Translations under genes and position numbers: made by a program
The notes under the pieces: generated by a model
The model's input: only the letters and a program-made list of their open reading frames with translations
Databases searched by the model: none
Told to the model about the DNA's origin: nothing
Assembly (NCBI RefSeq): GCF_004322705.1
Contig: NZ_SIZZ01000002.1
Coordinates: 744,001-808,000, forward strand
DNA: 64,000 nucleotides
DNA from: Dyella terrae
GTDB taxonomy: Bacteria; Pseudomonadota; Gammaproteobacteria; Xanthomonadales; Rhodanobacteraceae
Direction: 5' to 3'
In this document: piece by piece, positions 18,909 through 28,052 of the stretch
Layout: the number at the start of each line of letters is the position of its first letter
Position numbering within the stretch: the stretch's first letter is position 1

Positions 18909-19911
18909 ACACGGCGGACGTTTGCGGCGGGCAGCGCGCGAGTACGGCATCCCGTTGGAAGACTGGCTCGATCTGTCGACGGGCATCAGTCCGTTCGCCT
19001 GGCCCGTGCCTGACATTCCCGGCGAGGCCTGGCATCGCCTGCCCGAGGACGACGACGGCCTCATGGAAGTCGCGCGCGACTACTACGGTACGCAGGCGTT
19101 GCTGCCGGTATCCGGGACGCAGGCGGCCATCCAGTCGTTGCCACTGCTTCGCGATCATTCGCGCGTGGGTGTTCTTGCACCCGGCTATGCGGAGCACGCG
19201 CATGTCTGGCGACGCGTGGGGCACGACGTTCGCCCGCGGTCGGCGGCCGATCTGCTGTCGAGCGGCGATCGCTACGATGTCGTCATTCTGATCAACCCGA
19301 ACAATCCAGGTGGCGAGACATTCGGCCGCGAACAACTGCTGGACCTTCATGCCAGCTTGCGTCGGCGCAGTGGCTGGCTGATTGTCGATGAAGCCTTCAT
19401 GGACGCGACGCCGGGAGAAAGCCTGTGTGCGATGCCGCCGCGGGAAGGCCTGATTGTCCTTCGCTCGGTGGGCAAGTTCTTCGGGCTCGCGGGTGCGCGC
19501 GCAGGGTTTGTCAGTGCGACGACCGACCTTCTGCTTGCCTTGCGATCCCATCTCGGGCCGTGGGCCCTGACCGGGCCGACACGGCATGTGCTCAAGCTGG
19601 CGCTGGCGGATACCGCATGGCACGTCGAAGCTCAGGCCAAGTTGCGCGCGGCGAGTACGCATCTGGCGGCTTTGCTTGCCAACCGTGGCCTCGCACCTTC
19701 GGCCGGCACCCCGTTCTTCCAGTGGTGCCGACATGCCCATGCGCCGGCCATCCAGCGAGCTCTCGCGCGCAAGGGTGTGCTGGTCCGCTTGTTCGATGAG
19801 CCGTCCAGCCTCCGGTTTGGCCTGCCCGGTTCGCAGGAGGCGTTCGATCGCCTGGATCGCGCGCTGCGCGAGGCCGTGGTCGCGCCCAACGTGCTGGGAC
19901 CAAGGCGATGA
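18901..19911 (+). CDS. cobD: Threonine-phosphate decarboxylase (CobD/CobC type)
   Basis: 336 residues of the fold-type I PLP aminotransferase family. [13 protein letters not shown] at the N-terminus, [30 protein letters not shown] and Lys192 ([16 protein letters not shown]), the Schiff-base lysine, identify it. It decarboxylates L-threonine-O-phosphate to the aminopropanol phosphate used by CbiB. I start at the ATG at 18901, which overlaps cbiB by eight bases, because MLEHGGRL is the family's usual N-terminus. The name follows Salmonella usage; Pseudomonas literature calls it CobC. Confidence 0.94.
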   Translation: MLEHGGRLRRAAREYGIPLEDWLDLSTGISPFAWPVPDIPGEAWHRLPEDDDGLMEVARDYYGTQALLPVSGTQAAIQSLPLLRDHSRVGVLAPGYAEHAHVWRRVGHDVRPRSAADLLSSGDRYDVVILINPNNPGGETFGREQLLDLHASLRRRSGWLIVDEAFMDATPGESLCAMPPREGLIVLRSVGKFFGLAGARAGFVSATTDLLLALRSHLGPWALTGPTRHVLKLALADTAWHVEAQAKLRAASTHLAALLANRGLAPSAGTPFFQWCRHAHAPAIQRALARKGVLVRLFDEPSSLRFGLPGSQEAFDRLDRALREAVVAPNVLGPRR

Positions 19912-21371
19912 CGGCGCGCGTGTTGATGGTGCAGGGTTGTACGTCCGATGCGGGCAAGAGCACGGTCGTTGCGGCGTTGTGCCGGTGGCTGCGTCGTCGC
20001 GGTGTTCGCGTGGCGCCCTTCAAGCCGCAAAACATGGCGCTCAATTCCGCCGTGACGGTCGATGGCGGCGAAATCGGTCGCGCCCAGGCCGCGCAGGCGC
20101 AGGCCGCGGGAGTCGAACCCCACACGGATTTCAATCCGGTCCTGCTCAAGCCGAACACCGATGTGGGCGCGCAGGTCATCGTGCACGGCCGCGCCGTCGG
20201 CAACATGGACGCGCGTGACTATCACGCCTACAAGCGCATTGCGATGGATGCGGTGTTGTCCTCGCATGCGCGCCTGAGTACGCAGTACGACGTCATCGTG
20301 GTGGAAGGGGCGGGTAGCCCGGCCGAGATCAATTTGCGCGACCGCGACATCGCGAACATGGGGTATGCGGAGGCGGTGGATTGCCCGGTCGTCCTGGTCG
20401 CCGATATCGATCGCGGCGGCGTCTTCGCACACCTCGTCGGCACGCTCGCCTTGCTGTCGCCCAGTGAACGGGCGCGCGTGCGGGGTTTCATCGTCAACCG
20501 CTTTCGCGGGGATATCGCGCTGCTGCAACCGGGCCTCGACTGGCTTGAGCAGGAAACGGGCAAGCCCGTGCTGGGTGTGTTGCCCTACCTGCATGGACTT
20601 CATGTCGAGGCTGAAGACGCTTTGCCGAGGGTTCGCCAAAACAAAGCGGGCGATGTGCTGCGTGTGGCGGTTCCCGCTTTCCCGCGCATCAGCAATCACA
20701 CGGACTTCGACGCCTTGCAGGCCCATCCCGGGGTTGAGTTGAGCTGGGCGGGGCCGGGGCAGGCCATGCCCGCGTGCGACCTCATCGTGCTGCCGGGTTC
20801 GAAGTCCACGCGTGCCGACCTCGCATGGCTGCGCCAGCAGGGACACGATCGGGCCATCGCCAGGCATCTGCGCTACGGTGGCAAGGTGCTCGGCATTTGC
20901 GGGGGATTCCAGATGCTTGGCAACTTCGTCGACGATCCGCACGGCCTCGAAGGCGCGCCAGGAAGCAGCGAAGGCCTGGGCTGGCTGGCCGTATCGACGA
21001 CGCTTGAAACTGAGAAGCAGCTACGCCGCGTTGCCGGGGTGCTGGCGGAAAGTGGCGCTGCCGTGACGGGTTATGAAATCCATTGTGGTGTCACCAAGGG
21101 CATCGATCCCGCGACCGCCTTCTGCATCCTGGAGGACGGAAGGCCCGACGGTGCGCGCTCGGCCGATGGACAGGTGATGGGCACCTATCTTCATGGTGTC
21201 TTCGATCGTCCCGAAGCACTGGCGGCGCTGCTCGAGTGGGCGGGCTGGCGCGGTACCGAACATGTCGATATCGATGGCCTGCGCGAACAAAGTTTCGACA
21301 GACTGGCCGATAGCATCGACGCCCATCTGGATACGGATCTCCTTACCCAATGGATGGGACTCAACGGATGA
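19908..21371 (+). CDS. cobQ: Adenosylcobyric acid synthase
   Basis: 487 residues. N-terminal ATP domain with [19 protein letters not shown] and [21 protein letters not shown]-terminal glutamine amidotransferase with Cys331 in [12 protein letters not shown]. It amidates the b, d, e and g side chains of adenosylcobyrinic acid diamide to give cobyric acid, the substrate of CbiB. ATGA overlap with the preceding gene. Confidence 0.97.
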   Translation: MTARVLMVQGCTSDAGKSTVVAALCRWLRRRGVRVAPFKPQNMALNSAVTVDGGEIGRAQAAQAQAAGVEPHTDFNPVLLKPNTDVGAQVIVHGRAVGNMDARDYHAYKRIAMDAVLSSHARLSTQYDVIVVEGAGSPAEINLRDRDIANMGYAEAVDCPVVLVADIDRGGVFAHLVGTLALLSPSERARVRGFIVNRFRGDIALLQPGLDWLEQETGKPVLGVLPYLHGLHVEAEDALPRVRQNKAGDVLRVAVPAFPRISNHTDFDALQAHPGVELSWAGPGQAMPACDLIVLPGSKSTRADLAWLRQQGHDRAIARHLRYGGKVLGICGGFQMLGNFVDDPHGLEGAPGSSEGLGWLAVSTTLETEKQLRRVAGVLAESGAAVTGYEIHCGVTKGIDPATAFCILEDGRPDGARSADGQVMGTYLHGVFDRPEALAALLEWAGWRGTEHVDIDGLREQSFDRLADSIDAHLDTDLLTQWMGLNG

Positions 21372-21886
21372 AGACACTGATTCTGGGTGGTGCGCGCTCG
21401 GGCAAGAGCGCGCTGGCCGAACAGCTGGCCGTGAACTGCGGCGACGATGTGGTTTATGTGGCGACGGCTCAGCCGCTGGACGCCGCCATGGCCGAACGTA
21501 TCGCCCATCATCGCGCACAACGCCCACGCTACTGGCACACGATCGAAGAACCGATGGCGCTGGCCGAAGCTTTGCGGGAGCACGCGCGTCCCGGGCGATG
21601 CATCCTGGTGGATTGCCTCACGTTGTGGCTCAGCAATCTCATCGGCAGCGATGACATGGCGAGGTTCGAACGCGAGCGTGATGGCTTCCTGGCATGCCTG
21701 GCAGATATCCCGGGTGAACTGTTGCTGGTCAGCAATGAAGTGGGCCTTGGCATCGTGCCGCTGGGCGAACTGAGCCGGCGATTCGTCGACGAGGCGGGCC
21801 GGCTGCATCAACGATTGGGGCAGACCTGCGATCGCGTCGTCTTCGTCGCGGCGGGATTGCCCATGACACTCAAGGGAAGTCTTTGA
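21368..21886 (+). CDS. cobU: Adenosylcobinamide kinase / guanylyltransferase
   Basis: 172 residues. P-loop GGARSGKS at 7-14; His47-His48 in [11 protein letters not shown] include the residue guanylylated during catalysis; [12 protein letters not shown] and [18 protein letters not shown] are conserved blocks. It phosphorylates adenosylcobinamide and adds GMP to give AdoCbi-GDP. I start at the ATG at 21368 that overlaps the cobQ stop (ATGA). Confidence 0.96.
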   Translation: MKTLILGGARSGKSALAEQLAVNCGDDVVYVATAQPLDAAMAERIAHHRAQRPRYWHTIEEPMALAEALREHARPGRCILVDCLTLWLSNLIGSDDMARFERERDGFLACLADIPGELLLVSNEVGLGIVPLGELSRRFVDEAGRLHQRLGQTCDRVVFVAAGLPMTLKGSL

Positions 21887-22938
21887 TGGAAGTGAACTGG
21901 ATCGAGCGCCCATGCCGCGTCGTCGACCGTGCGTGCGAGGCAAGAGCCCTCGCGCGCCAGGCCATGCTGACCAAGCCTCCGGGCTCGCTGGGGGCGCTCG
22001 AAAGCGCGGCCGTCCATCTGGCATCGCTGCAGGGCAAGGATGCGCCCTCACTGAAGAACGTCTGGATTACCGTCTTTGCGGGCGACCACGGCGTGGCGGC
22101 CGAAGGGGTTTCTGCATTTCCGCAAGCGGTTACCGGAGAAATGGTGCGGAACTTCGCGCGCGGTGGCGCGGCCATCAGCGTCCTGGCGCGCGAACTCGGT
22201 GCCTCGCTGGAAGTGGTCAACCTGGGCACGGTCAACGACCCCGGGACATGCCCCGGGGTTCGCACGGTCTACCTGGCTCCGCAGACCGGCAATCTGGCCC
22301 GCGAGGCTGCGATGACTGACGCGCAGTTGGCTGCGGCGCTCCAGGCCGGAGCTGACAGTGTCGAGGCGGCGCACACGGCGGACGTCCAGCTCTTCATTGC
22401 GGGCGACATGGGCATCGCCAATACAACGTCGGCCACGGCGCTTGCCTGTGCGCTGCTTGGCGAGTCGCCCCAGGACATGGTGGGTCGTGGAACCGGCGTC
22501 GATGATGCCGGGCTGGCGCGCAAAGTCGCGGTTGTTGCATCGGCCTTGTCCCTCCATGCAGATGCGAGCGATGCGAGGGAAGTGTTGCGTCGACTTGGCG
22601 GCTTCGAGATCGCGGCCATGGTGGGTGCTTATATCGCTGCCGCTCAGCGCGGCATCCCGGTGCTGATCGATGGATTCATCAGCTCGGTGGCCGCGCTGGC
22701 CGCCGTTCGGCTGAATCCGGATTCGCGCTGCTGGATGCTTTTCTCGCATCGTTCGCATGAGCGTGGTCATGCCCTGGTCCTGGCCGCGCTGGCTGCCAAG
22801 CCGCTGCTCGATTTGCAGATGCGCCTGGGTGAGGCCAGCGGCGCCGCCTCGGCCGTGCCGCTGCTTCGCCTGGCCTGCGCCTTGCACAACGGCATGGCGA
22901 CCTTTGCCGAAGCCGGCGTGTCGGATGGACCGGCATGA
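21886..22938 (+). CDS. cobT: Nicotinate-nucleotide:dimethylbenzimidazole phosphoribosyltransferase
   Basis: 350 residues. [48 protein letters not shown] and the catalytic Glu316 in RLGEASGAA are diagnostic. It makes alpha-ribazole phosphate from the lower-ligand base, so it decides which base is attached. No base-building gene (bluB or bza) is in the operon. I use the ATG at 21886, which shares a base with the cobU stop; a TTG three bases earlier is also in frame. Confidence 0.96.
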   Translation: MEVNWIERPCRVVDRACEARALARQAMLTKPPGSLGALESAAVHLASLQGKDAPSLKNVWITVFAGDHGVAAEGVSAFPQAVTGEMVRNFARGGAAISVLARELGASLEVVNLGTVNDPGTCPGVRTVYLAPQTGNLAREAAMTDAQLAAALQAGADSVEAAHTADVQLFIAGDMGIANTTSATALACALLGESPQDMVGRGTGVDDAGLARKVAVVASALSLHADASDAREVLRRLGGFEIAAMVGAYIAAAQRGIPVLIDGFISSVAALAAVRLNPDSRCWMLFSHRSHERGHALVLAALAAKPLLDLQMRLGEASGAASAVPLLRLACALHNGMATFAEAGVSDGPA

Positions 22939-23474
22939 GCATCGAGTTGCTTCGTCACGGCGATACCGGGCAACGTAGCTACCGCGGACAACTGGACGAC
23001 CCGCTGAGCGAGCTGGGCTGGATGCAGTTGCGCGAGGCGACGTACGGTCGTCAGTGGGACATCATCATCACCTCTTCGATGCAGCGCTGCGCGGCGTTTG
23101 CCAGCGAGCTCGCGAGTGCCCTGCAGGTGCCGATCCAGGTCGACACGCGTCTGGTGGAGTATCACTTTGGTGACTGGCAGGGTGTGCCCATCGAAACGCT
23201 GGCGGAGGAGCAGGGTGATGCCCTGGGACGGTTCTGGAGCGATCCCGTGCGTTATCCGCCACCCGGTGGCGAAACCTTTGAGATGTTCGCAGCCCGCTTG
23301 TCGGCGGCGCTGGATGATGTCGTCGCGCAATACGCAGACGCTCGCGTGCTGGTGGTGACGCATGGCGGCGCCATTCGCTGGCTTCGTTGTCGAGCAGAGC
23401 GTCGCGACTTTGGTGACATGGCCGCCATCGATGTGCCGCATGCCTCGCTGCATGCGCTGGCGTGGACGGGCTGA
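22935..23474 (+). CDS. cobC: Alpha-ribazole phosphatase (CobC-type histidine phosphatase)
   Basis: 179 residues of the histidine phosphatase superfamily: LLRHGDTG with the phospho-accepting His8, and [14 protein letters not shown] with the second catalytic histidine. The context, between cobT and cobS, assigns it to removal of phosphate from alpha-ribazole phosphate or adenosylcobalamin phosphate. ATGA overlap upstream; its stop shares a base with cobS. Confidence 0.92.
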   Translation: MSIELLRHGDTGQRSYRGQLDDPLSELGWMQLREATYGRQWDIIITSSMQRCAAFASELASALQVPIQVDTRLVEYHFGDWQGVPIETLAEEQGDALGRFWSDPVRYPPPGGETFEMFAARLSAALDDVVAQYADARVLVVTHGGAIRWLRCRAERRDFGDMAAIDVPHASLHALAWTG

Positions 23475-24196
23475 TGAACGCCTTCCTCGTTGCGCTGGGT
23501 TTCCTGACACGCATTCCGGTGCCACATCACGTGTTCGACGATGAGCGCGCACGCCGTCGCTCGCTGGCGTGGTATCCGGCGGTGGGGTTGGTGATCGGCG
23601 CGTTGCTGTTGGTTTCGCACTACGTCATGCGAGGGTGGCCGCCGTTGGTCGCCGCGTCGGTGCTGCTTCTGCTCTGGATCGTGGCGACGGGCGCACTGCA
23701 TCTGGACGGTCTGGCGGACAGTGCCGACGCGTGGATCGGCGGCCTGGGCGATCGTGAGCGCACCCTGGCGATCATGAAAGATCCTCGTTGCGGTCCGGCT
23801 GGTGTCGTTGCGTTGGTCTCCGTGCTTTTGCTGAAGTTCGCATGCCTTGCGAGCTTGTCTTCGGCATGGCCCGCGCTATGGGTTGCGCCTGTATTGGCCC
23901 GCTCAGTGTTGGTCGGCGCCTTTCTCGGCACGCCTTATGTTCGTGCGGGCGGGCTCGGTTCCCGGCTCGGTGATGGTGCGGGGCAAGCCTCGCGCATCGC
24001 ACTGGCTATGGTGGCCTTTGCCATCCTGTGGCTCGGCTGGCACGCCTGGTTGGCCACGGCGATCGTCCTGGCGCTCTTTGCCTGGTGGCGCCACGCGTGC
24101 GTCGCGCGCCTTGGCGGGATGACGGGCGATACCTGTGGCGCGCTGACAGAACTGACTGAAGTGGCCGTGCTGCTGGTGTTCGCCGCCGCCGGCTGA
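23474..24196 (+). CDS. cobS: Adenosylcobinamide-GDP ribazoletransferase (cobalamin synthase)
   Basis: 240-residue membrane protein. LVALGFLTRIPVP at the start, LHLDGLADSADAWIGG and the acidic motif region IMKDPRCGPAGVVALV are the family's signatures. It joins alpha-ribazole and AdoCbi-GDP, the last step of nucleotide-loop assembly, at the inner membrane. It is the last gene of the operon; ATG overlaps the cobC stop (TGATG). Confidence 0.96.
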   Translation: MNAFLVALGFLTRIPVPHHVFDDERARRRSLAWYPAVGLVIGALLLVSHYVMRGWPPLVAASVLLLLWIVATGALHLDGLADSADAWIGGLGDRERTLAIMKDPRCGPAGVVALVSVLLLKFACLASLSSAWPALWVAPVLARSVLVGAFLGTPYVRAGGLGSRLGDGAGQASRIALAMVAFAILWLGWHAWLATAIVLALFAWWRHACVARLGGMTGDTCGALTELTEVAVLLVFAAAG

Positions 24197-24230
24197 AGCC
24201 GTACCGACGCCCTCGCGCCGGCACGGCTTC
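24195..24230. terminator. Hairpin between cobS and the TonB receptor gene
   Basis: GAAGCCGT at 24195 pairs with ACGGCTTC ending at 24230, with further pairing inside. It fills the 38-base gap between two convergent stop codons. No T run on either side, so intrinsic termination is uncertain. Confidence 0.4.
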
Positions 24231-24234
24231 GGGA

Positions 24235-26670
24235 TTACCAGTGGTAAGCGACTTTGCCGTAGACGTAGGCGCCGTTGAAGCCAAACGGTGAGAACACCGA
24301 GTAGGGCATCGTGCCGTTGTTGTCGTTGGCGTGGATGACCTTGTCCGGATACGTGTTGAAGACGTTGTCCGCACCCAGGCTGAAGGTCCAGCCGCCGAGG
24401 TTGTAGTTCACCGCAAGGTCCAGCAACCATTTGCTGCTGAAACTCTGATCGAGCAACGGATTGGTGGAGTTGTACGAGGTGAAGCTCCCGTAGCGCGTGA
24501 GCGTGCCGCTGACACTCCATCGATCGATGCTGTACAGGCCGTTGAGAATCAATTTGCTGCGCGGTGTGGTGTCGGCGAGCAAACCGTACTGATCGCGACG
24601 ATCGATGCGCTTGAGGTTGAGTCCCAGCTGATCGAGCACGGCGGGGTTCGGTTTGACGTCGGTGACCTTGTTCTTGTTGTAGTTGTAGCTGAGCGAGGTC
24701 TGCAGCGCGCCGGCGTTGCCGAAGTCGAAGTTGTAGCTCGCCACGAAATCCACGCCGCGTGTGCGCGTATCCACCGCATTGGTGAAGTAGGCGATGCCGC
24801 TGTAGTTGATGTTGGTGACGCCATTGGCTGCGAGGTACGCCTGCACCGCCGGTGAGCTGGTGGCGAGGTTGCTCGACAGGGTGATGCGGTCGCTGATCTT
24901 AATCTGGTACAGATCGATGCTCAGGTTGAGCGCGTCGATCGGATTCCACACCGCGCCGAAGGTGAAGTTGCGCGACTTCTCTGGCTTCAGCGCCTGGCCA
25001 CCGAGCAGCACGGCCACCTGACTGGTCGCCGGCACGATGCCGGTGTTGTAGATCCCCGGTGGCAGGCCCAGCGAGTTACCCGCGCCGTAGTACAGCGAAG
25101 AGATGTACGAATAGTTCTGCTGCGCCAGCGACGGTGCGCGGAAGCCCGTGGAAGCACTGCCACGAAGGGCGAAGCGATCGGTGAAGTCGTAGCGCAGCGC
25201 GAGCGAGCCGGACGTCGTCGTGCCGAAGTCGGTGTAATCCTCGTGGCGCACCGCCAGCGACGTGCCGAGTTTGTCGGTGAGATTGGTTTCGAGGCTGATG
25301 TATTCGGCCACGTCATGGCGCGAATGGAATCCCGCATTGGCCGGCTGGAATCCGCCGAAGCCTTGCGCACCGCCGGACACCCCGGACGTTCCGGTATACC
25401 AGGAGGTAACGTCACCGGCCTGGATCTCGTAGGTCTGCCTCAGATATTCGGCACCGAAGGCGAGCGTCACCGGATTGGGCAGCCAGCTGGTGGAAAACTC
25501 CTTCGCGATATCCACATCGAACGCTTGCTGCGACGAGGAAAGAATGCCGTCGTGGAAGCTCGTCGGACTCCAGCCGAAGTCGTGCAGGAACGCGCGGTTC
25601 ACGCTCTGCTCGGTGCCGTAAGAGACGCGGTTGCCGCCGTAATTGCCGCTGACATCCCAGCGCCAGCCGCTCTCGGTCTTGCCGCGAATACCGATGACGA
25701 GGGCCTGGTCGGTCGAGGCGGCGTTCTCAAGCGGCAGGTAGCCATTGGGATAGATCGATGGCACCGAGTTGCTGTTGGCGAGGTTGCGGAAGAACGCCGG
25801 TGAGGTTGTATCGCGCTTGCCGTAGTGGCCAAAGGTGTACAGCTCGATCGATGAGGTCAGGTTGAACTGGCCGTTGAGGAACAGATTCTTGTCGTCGACC
25901 TCGGGATCGCCGAAGCGTTGCGTCGTGCCTTCCCAGGCTCGGGTGCGATTGGGCGCGGCGCGGTTGGTGTAGTCCTGGTGGCCGTCCTGCACGGTGAAGC
26001 GCAACCAGCCCTGGTCCTTGTTCAACGGTATGGCGAAGTTGGCGGAAGCCTGCCACTGCTGGCCGTCGCCAGCCGAGTATTGGCCGCCATTGACCTCGGC
26101 GGTTCCACCCGTTGCGCCACCTTTGAGAACGATGTTGATGACGCCCGCGATGGCATCGGAACCGTATTGCGCGGAGGCGCCGTCACGCAGCACTTCGATG
26201 TGATCGATGGCCGCCATCGGAATGGTGTTGAGATCGACGGCCTGCGAGCCGCGGCCCAGGACACCGTTGGTGAGGATGATGGCGCCGGGGTGCCAGCGCT
26301 TGCCGTTCACCAGCACCAGCACCTGGTCCGGTGACAAGCCACGCAGCTGCGCGGGACGTTGCGAGTCGGCCGTGTCGGCTGCCGAAGGTCTGGGGAAGGT
26401 AAGCGACGGAATGATGCGTGCCAGTGCGGTTGTCAGTTCGGTTGTGCCGGTTTGCTGAAGCACTGAGGCGGGCACGACGTCGATGGGCGTCAGCGAACTG
26501 CTTTCGGTGCGCGTGTCCGAACGCGTGCCGGTGACGATGATGGGGCCCAGGTCCTTGGCTTTGTCCTTCGCGGGCGGGGTGGCGTCCTGCGCAGAAGCGT
26601 ACGGGGTGGAAAGGGCGAGCAAAATGGCAACAGCGAGTCCTGCGCTTGCAAAGCGTACTGACGTAGACAT
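24235..26670 (-). CDS. TonB-dependent outer membrane receptor, substrate unknown
   Basis: 811 residues: signal peptide 1-28 (ends PYASAQ), a TonB-box-like stretch around LGPIIVTGTRSDTRTE, a plug with VLVNGKRWHPGAIILTNG, IDHIEVLRDGASAQYGSDAIAGVINIVLKGG, and a large barrel ending in AYHW. The plug is of the broad class that includes many Xanthomonadales receptors for sugars, peptides and siderophores; I cannot name the ligand. It converges on the cobalamin operon and has no riboswitch. A tandem Met-box-like site lies 71-86 bases upstream, which suggests control by methionine or SAM supply. Confidence 0.92.
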   Translation of the reverse strand: MSTSVRFASAGLAVAILLALSTPYASAQDATPPAKDKAKDLGPIIVTGTRSDTRTESSSLTPIDVVPASVLQQTGTTELTTALARIIPSLTFPRPSAADTADSQRPAQLRGLSPDQVLVLVNGKRWHPGAIILTNGVLGRGSQAVDLNTIPMAAIDHIEVLRDGASAQYGSDAIAGVINIVLKGGATGGTAEVNGGQYSAGDGQQWQASANFAIPLNKDQGWLRFTVQDGHQDYTNRAAPNRTRAWEGTTQRFGDPEVDDKNLFLNGQFNLTSSIELYTFGHYGKRDTTSPAFFRNLANSNSVPSIYPNGYLPLENAASTDQALVIGIRGKTESGWRWDVSGNYGGNRVSYGTEQSVNRAFLHDFGWSPTSFHDGILSSSQQAFDVDIAKEFSTSWLPNPVTLAFGAEYLRQTYEIQAGDVTSWYTGTSGVSGGAQGFGGFQPANAGFHSRHDVAEYISLETNLTDKLGTSLAVRHEDYTDFGTTTSGSLALRYDFTDRFALRGSASTGFRAPSLAQQNYSYISSLYYGAGNSLGLPPGIYNTGIVPATSQVAVLLGGQALKPEKSRNFTFGAVWNPIDALNLSIDLYQIKISDRITLSSNLATSSPAVQAYLAANGVTNINYSGIAYFTNAVDTRTRGVDFVASYNFDFGNAGALQTSLSYNYNKNKVTDVKPNPAVLDQLGLNLKRIDRRDQYGLLADTTPRSKLILNGLYSIDRWSVSGTLTRYGSFTSYNSTNPLLDQSFSSKWLLDLAVNYNLGGWTFSLGADNVFNTYPDKVIHANDNNGTMPYSVFSPFGFNGAYVYGKVAYHW

Positions 26671-26740
26671 TGGTTCTCCCCAAAAGTGTTGCTGTGTTGC
26701 AGCAAACTCAGGCTAGTCCTGATGTCATGATTTCGTCAAT

Positions 26741-26756
26741 AGACGTCTAGACGTCC
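26741..26756 (-). promoter_or_regulatory. Tandem Met-box-like operator (MetJ type)
   Basis: AGACGTCT followed directly by AGACGTCC; 15 of 16 bases match two consecutive copies of the MetJ octamer AGACGTCT, and MetJ dimers bind such tandem pairs. On the minus strand the site is followed after two bases by TTGACG and, 18 bases on, TAGCCT, a possible sigma-70 promoter for the receptor gene. Whether this organism has MetJ is not visible here. Confidence 0.6.
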
Positions 26757-26915
26757 AAATCATGCTTTTCGTGTATGAGCTTATGGCGTTGACAAATGTG
26801 AAGAAGGTTTTTCTCCGGGTGGCCGAATCCGGCGCGGGCCGTTGAAATCGCGCGTTCTGCCTCGATAATGTGCGCCGCCGGGCCTTTATGCCCGGATCGT
26901 TTTCCGGAGTGTTCG

Positions 26916-27197
26916 ATGCCCATCTATGAATTCGAGTGCGGCGGCTGCGGCCACCGTTTCGACCGTTTGCAGAAAATGTCCGATCCCGATCCCACGGGAT
27001 GCCCGCAGTGCGCCGCCGACCAGGTGCAGCGCAAGGTGAGCGCGCCGTCGTTCCGTCTGGCCGGCAGTGGCTGGTACGAGACCGATTTCAAGAAGGACGG
27101 CGACAAGAAGCGCAACCTGGCGGGTGATTCCGCCGCGCCTGCACCCGCCCCAGCGCCGGCCCCGGCACCGGCTCCCGCGCCTGCCAGCAGCGACTGA
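26916..27197 (+). CDS. FmdB-family zinc ribbon protein
   Basis: 93 residues. MPIYEFECGGCGHRFDRLQ and CPQC give two zinc-binding pairs (Cys8, Cys11, Cys29, Cys32) typical of the FmdB regulatory-type family. SAPSFRLAGSGWYETDFK is also conserved in it. The last 21 residues are a run of alternating Ala-Pro. The ATG at 26916 has GGAG six bases upstream; upstream in-frame codons are outside the family. Members are often found near aspS but their role is not established. Confidence 0.9.
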   Translation: MPIYEFECGGCGHRFDRLQKMSDPDPTGCPQCAADQVQRKVSAPSFRLAGSGWYETDFKKDGDKKRNLAGDSAAPAPAPAPAPAPAPAPASSD

Positions 27198-27333
27198 ACG
27201 GATGCCCACCCGGACGCAAGTTCCTGAGCGCTACAAGCGAGCTGTTCAATCGCCGTTGTCCCGGATTGAGTAGCGTAGAGGCCACCTGAACGGGTGGTCT
27301 TTCGCCACCCTGGGGCATAGGAAGGCTTGAAAC

Positions 27334-27888
27334 ATGAGCGGAATGAGCAAGGTGGTGTGGGCAGTGGCCGGTCTGGCGCTGGCAGGTGCAGGCATGGCGG
27401 TACCGCAAAGCGCCCACGCCCAATACCAAGGCTCGATCACCTGCTCCAGCACAGACGGTCGCTTCGCCCGGTGCCGTACCCCGTGGTCGGATTCCCAGCT
27501 GGATCGCCAGCTTTCCGATACGCGCTGCGTGCGCGGCCAGAGCTGGGGCTCGGACCGCGGCAGCGTGTGGGTGGACCGCGGTTGTCGCGCCACCTTCGTT
27601 GAGGCCCGTGGTTGGGGCGGTGGCGGCGGTCGCCCCGGTTACGGCGGCGGTGGCGGCGGCTGGCAGCCCGGTCTGGACTGGGATCGCCAGATCCAGCTGA
27701 CCTGCCAGAGCAACAGCGCGCGTTATCAGATGTGCCAGGTTGACGTGGGCCGCAATGGCCGCGTGCGCATGGTCCGTCAGATGTCCGACACGCGCTGCGA
27801 AGAGGGTTACAGCTGGGGCTGGAACCGCGCCGGCGTGTGGGTCGATCGCGGCTGCCGTGCCACGTTTGTGGTGGATCGCCGCTGGTAA
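27334..27888 (+). CDS. Secreted DUF3011 protein with two Cys-rich repeats
   Basis: 184 residues. Signal peptide 1-30 (ends SAHAQ), then two copies of a module of about 60 residues joined by a Gly-rich linker (residues about 93-113). Each module carries SDTRC, an SWG turn and VWVDRGCRATF, with four cysteines that probably form two disulfides. DUF3011 has no settled function; it is probably periplasmic or surface exposed. A start nine bases downstream is possible. Confidence 0.85.
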   Translation: MSGMSKVVWAVAGLALAGAGMAVPQSAHAQYQGSITCSSTDGRFARCRTPWSDSQLDRQLSDTRCVRGQSWGSDRGSVWVDRGCRATFVEARGWGGGGGRPGYGGGGGGWQPGLDWDRQIQLTCQSNSARYQMCQVDVGRNGRVRMVRQMSDTRCEEGYSWGWNRAGVWVDRGCRATFVVDRRW

Positions 27889-27902
27889 ATCCAGTCACAG
27901 GT

Positions 27903-27956
27903 GCCCTCGATCCCTGAGGGCGCCGGGCCTGGCCGGGTGGACGATTTCGCCCGGCC
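27903..27956 (+). terminator. Two GC-rich hairpins after the DUF3011 gene
   Basis: GCCCTC-N7-GAGGGC (27903-27921) is followed by GGCCGGG-N12-CCCGGCC (27931-27956). They lie between the DUF3011 stop and aspS. No T run, so they may act as weak terminators or message ends; a -10-like TAAGAT for aspS lies at 27994-27999. Confidence 0.35.
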
Positions 27957-28052
27957 TCATGCGGGCCAATTCCGGCCCGGGGCCCCATCCTGTTAAGATT
28001 CCGGGTCTTTTCCACGTCTCACGCCGCCCTGGCGGCCCGGAGTTCCAAGCGC

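Noticed and set aside
26742-26755. 14-base perfect palindrome as evidence by itself
   Set aside because: Palindromes of this length are expected a few times in 64 kb by chance; only the match to two adjacent MetJ octamers makes it notable.
27130-27190. Repeat run in the FmdB gene as a possible microsatellite or CRISPR-like array
   Set aside because: It is a coding Ala-Pro run without regular spacers.
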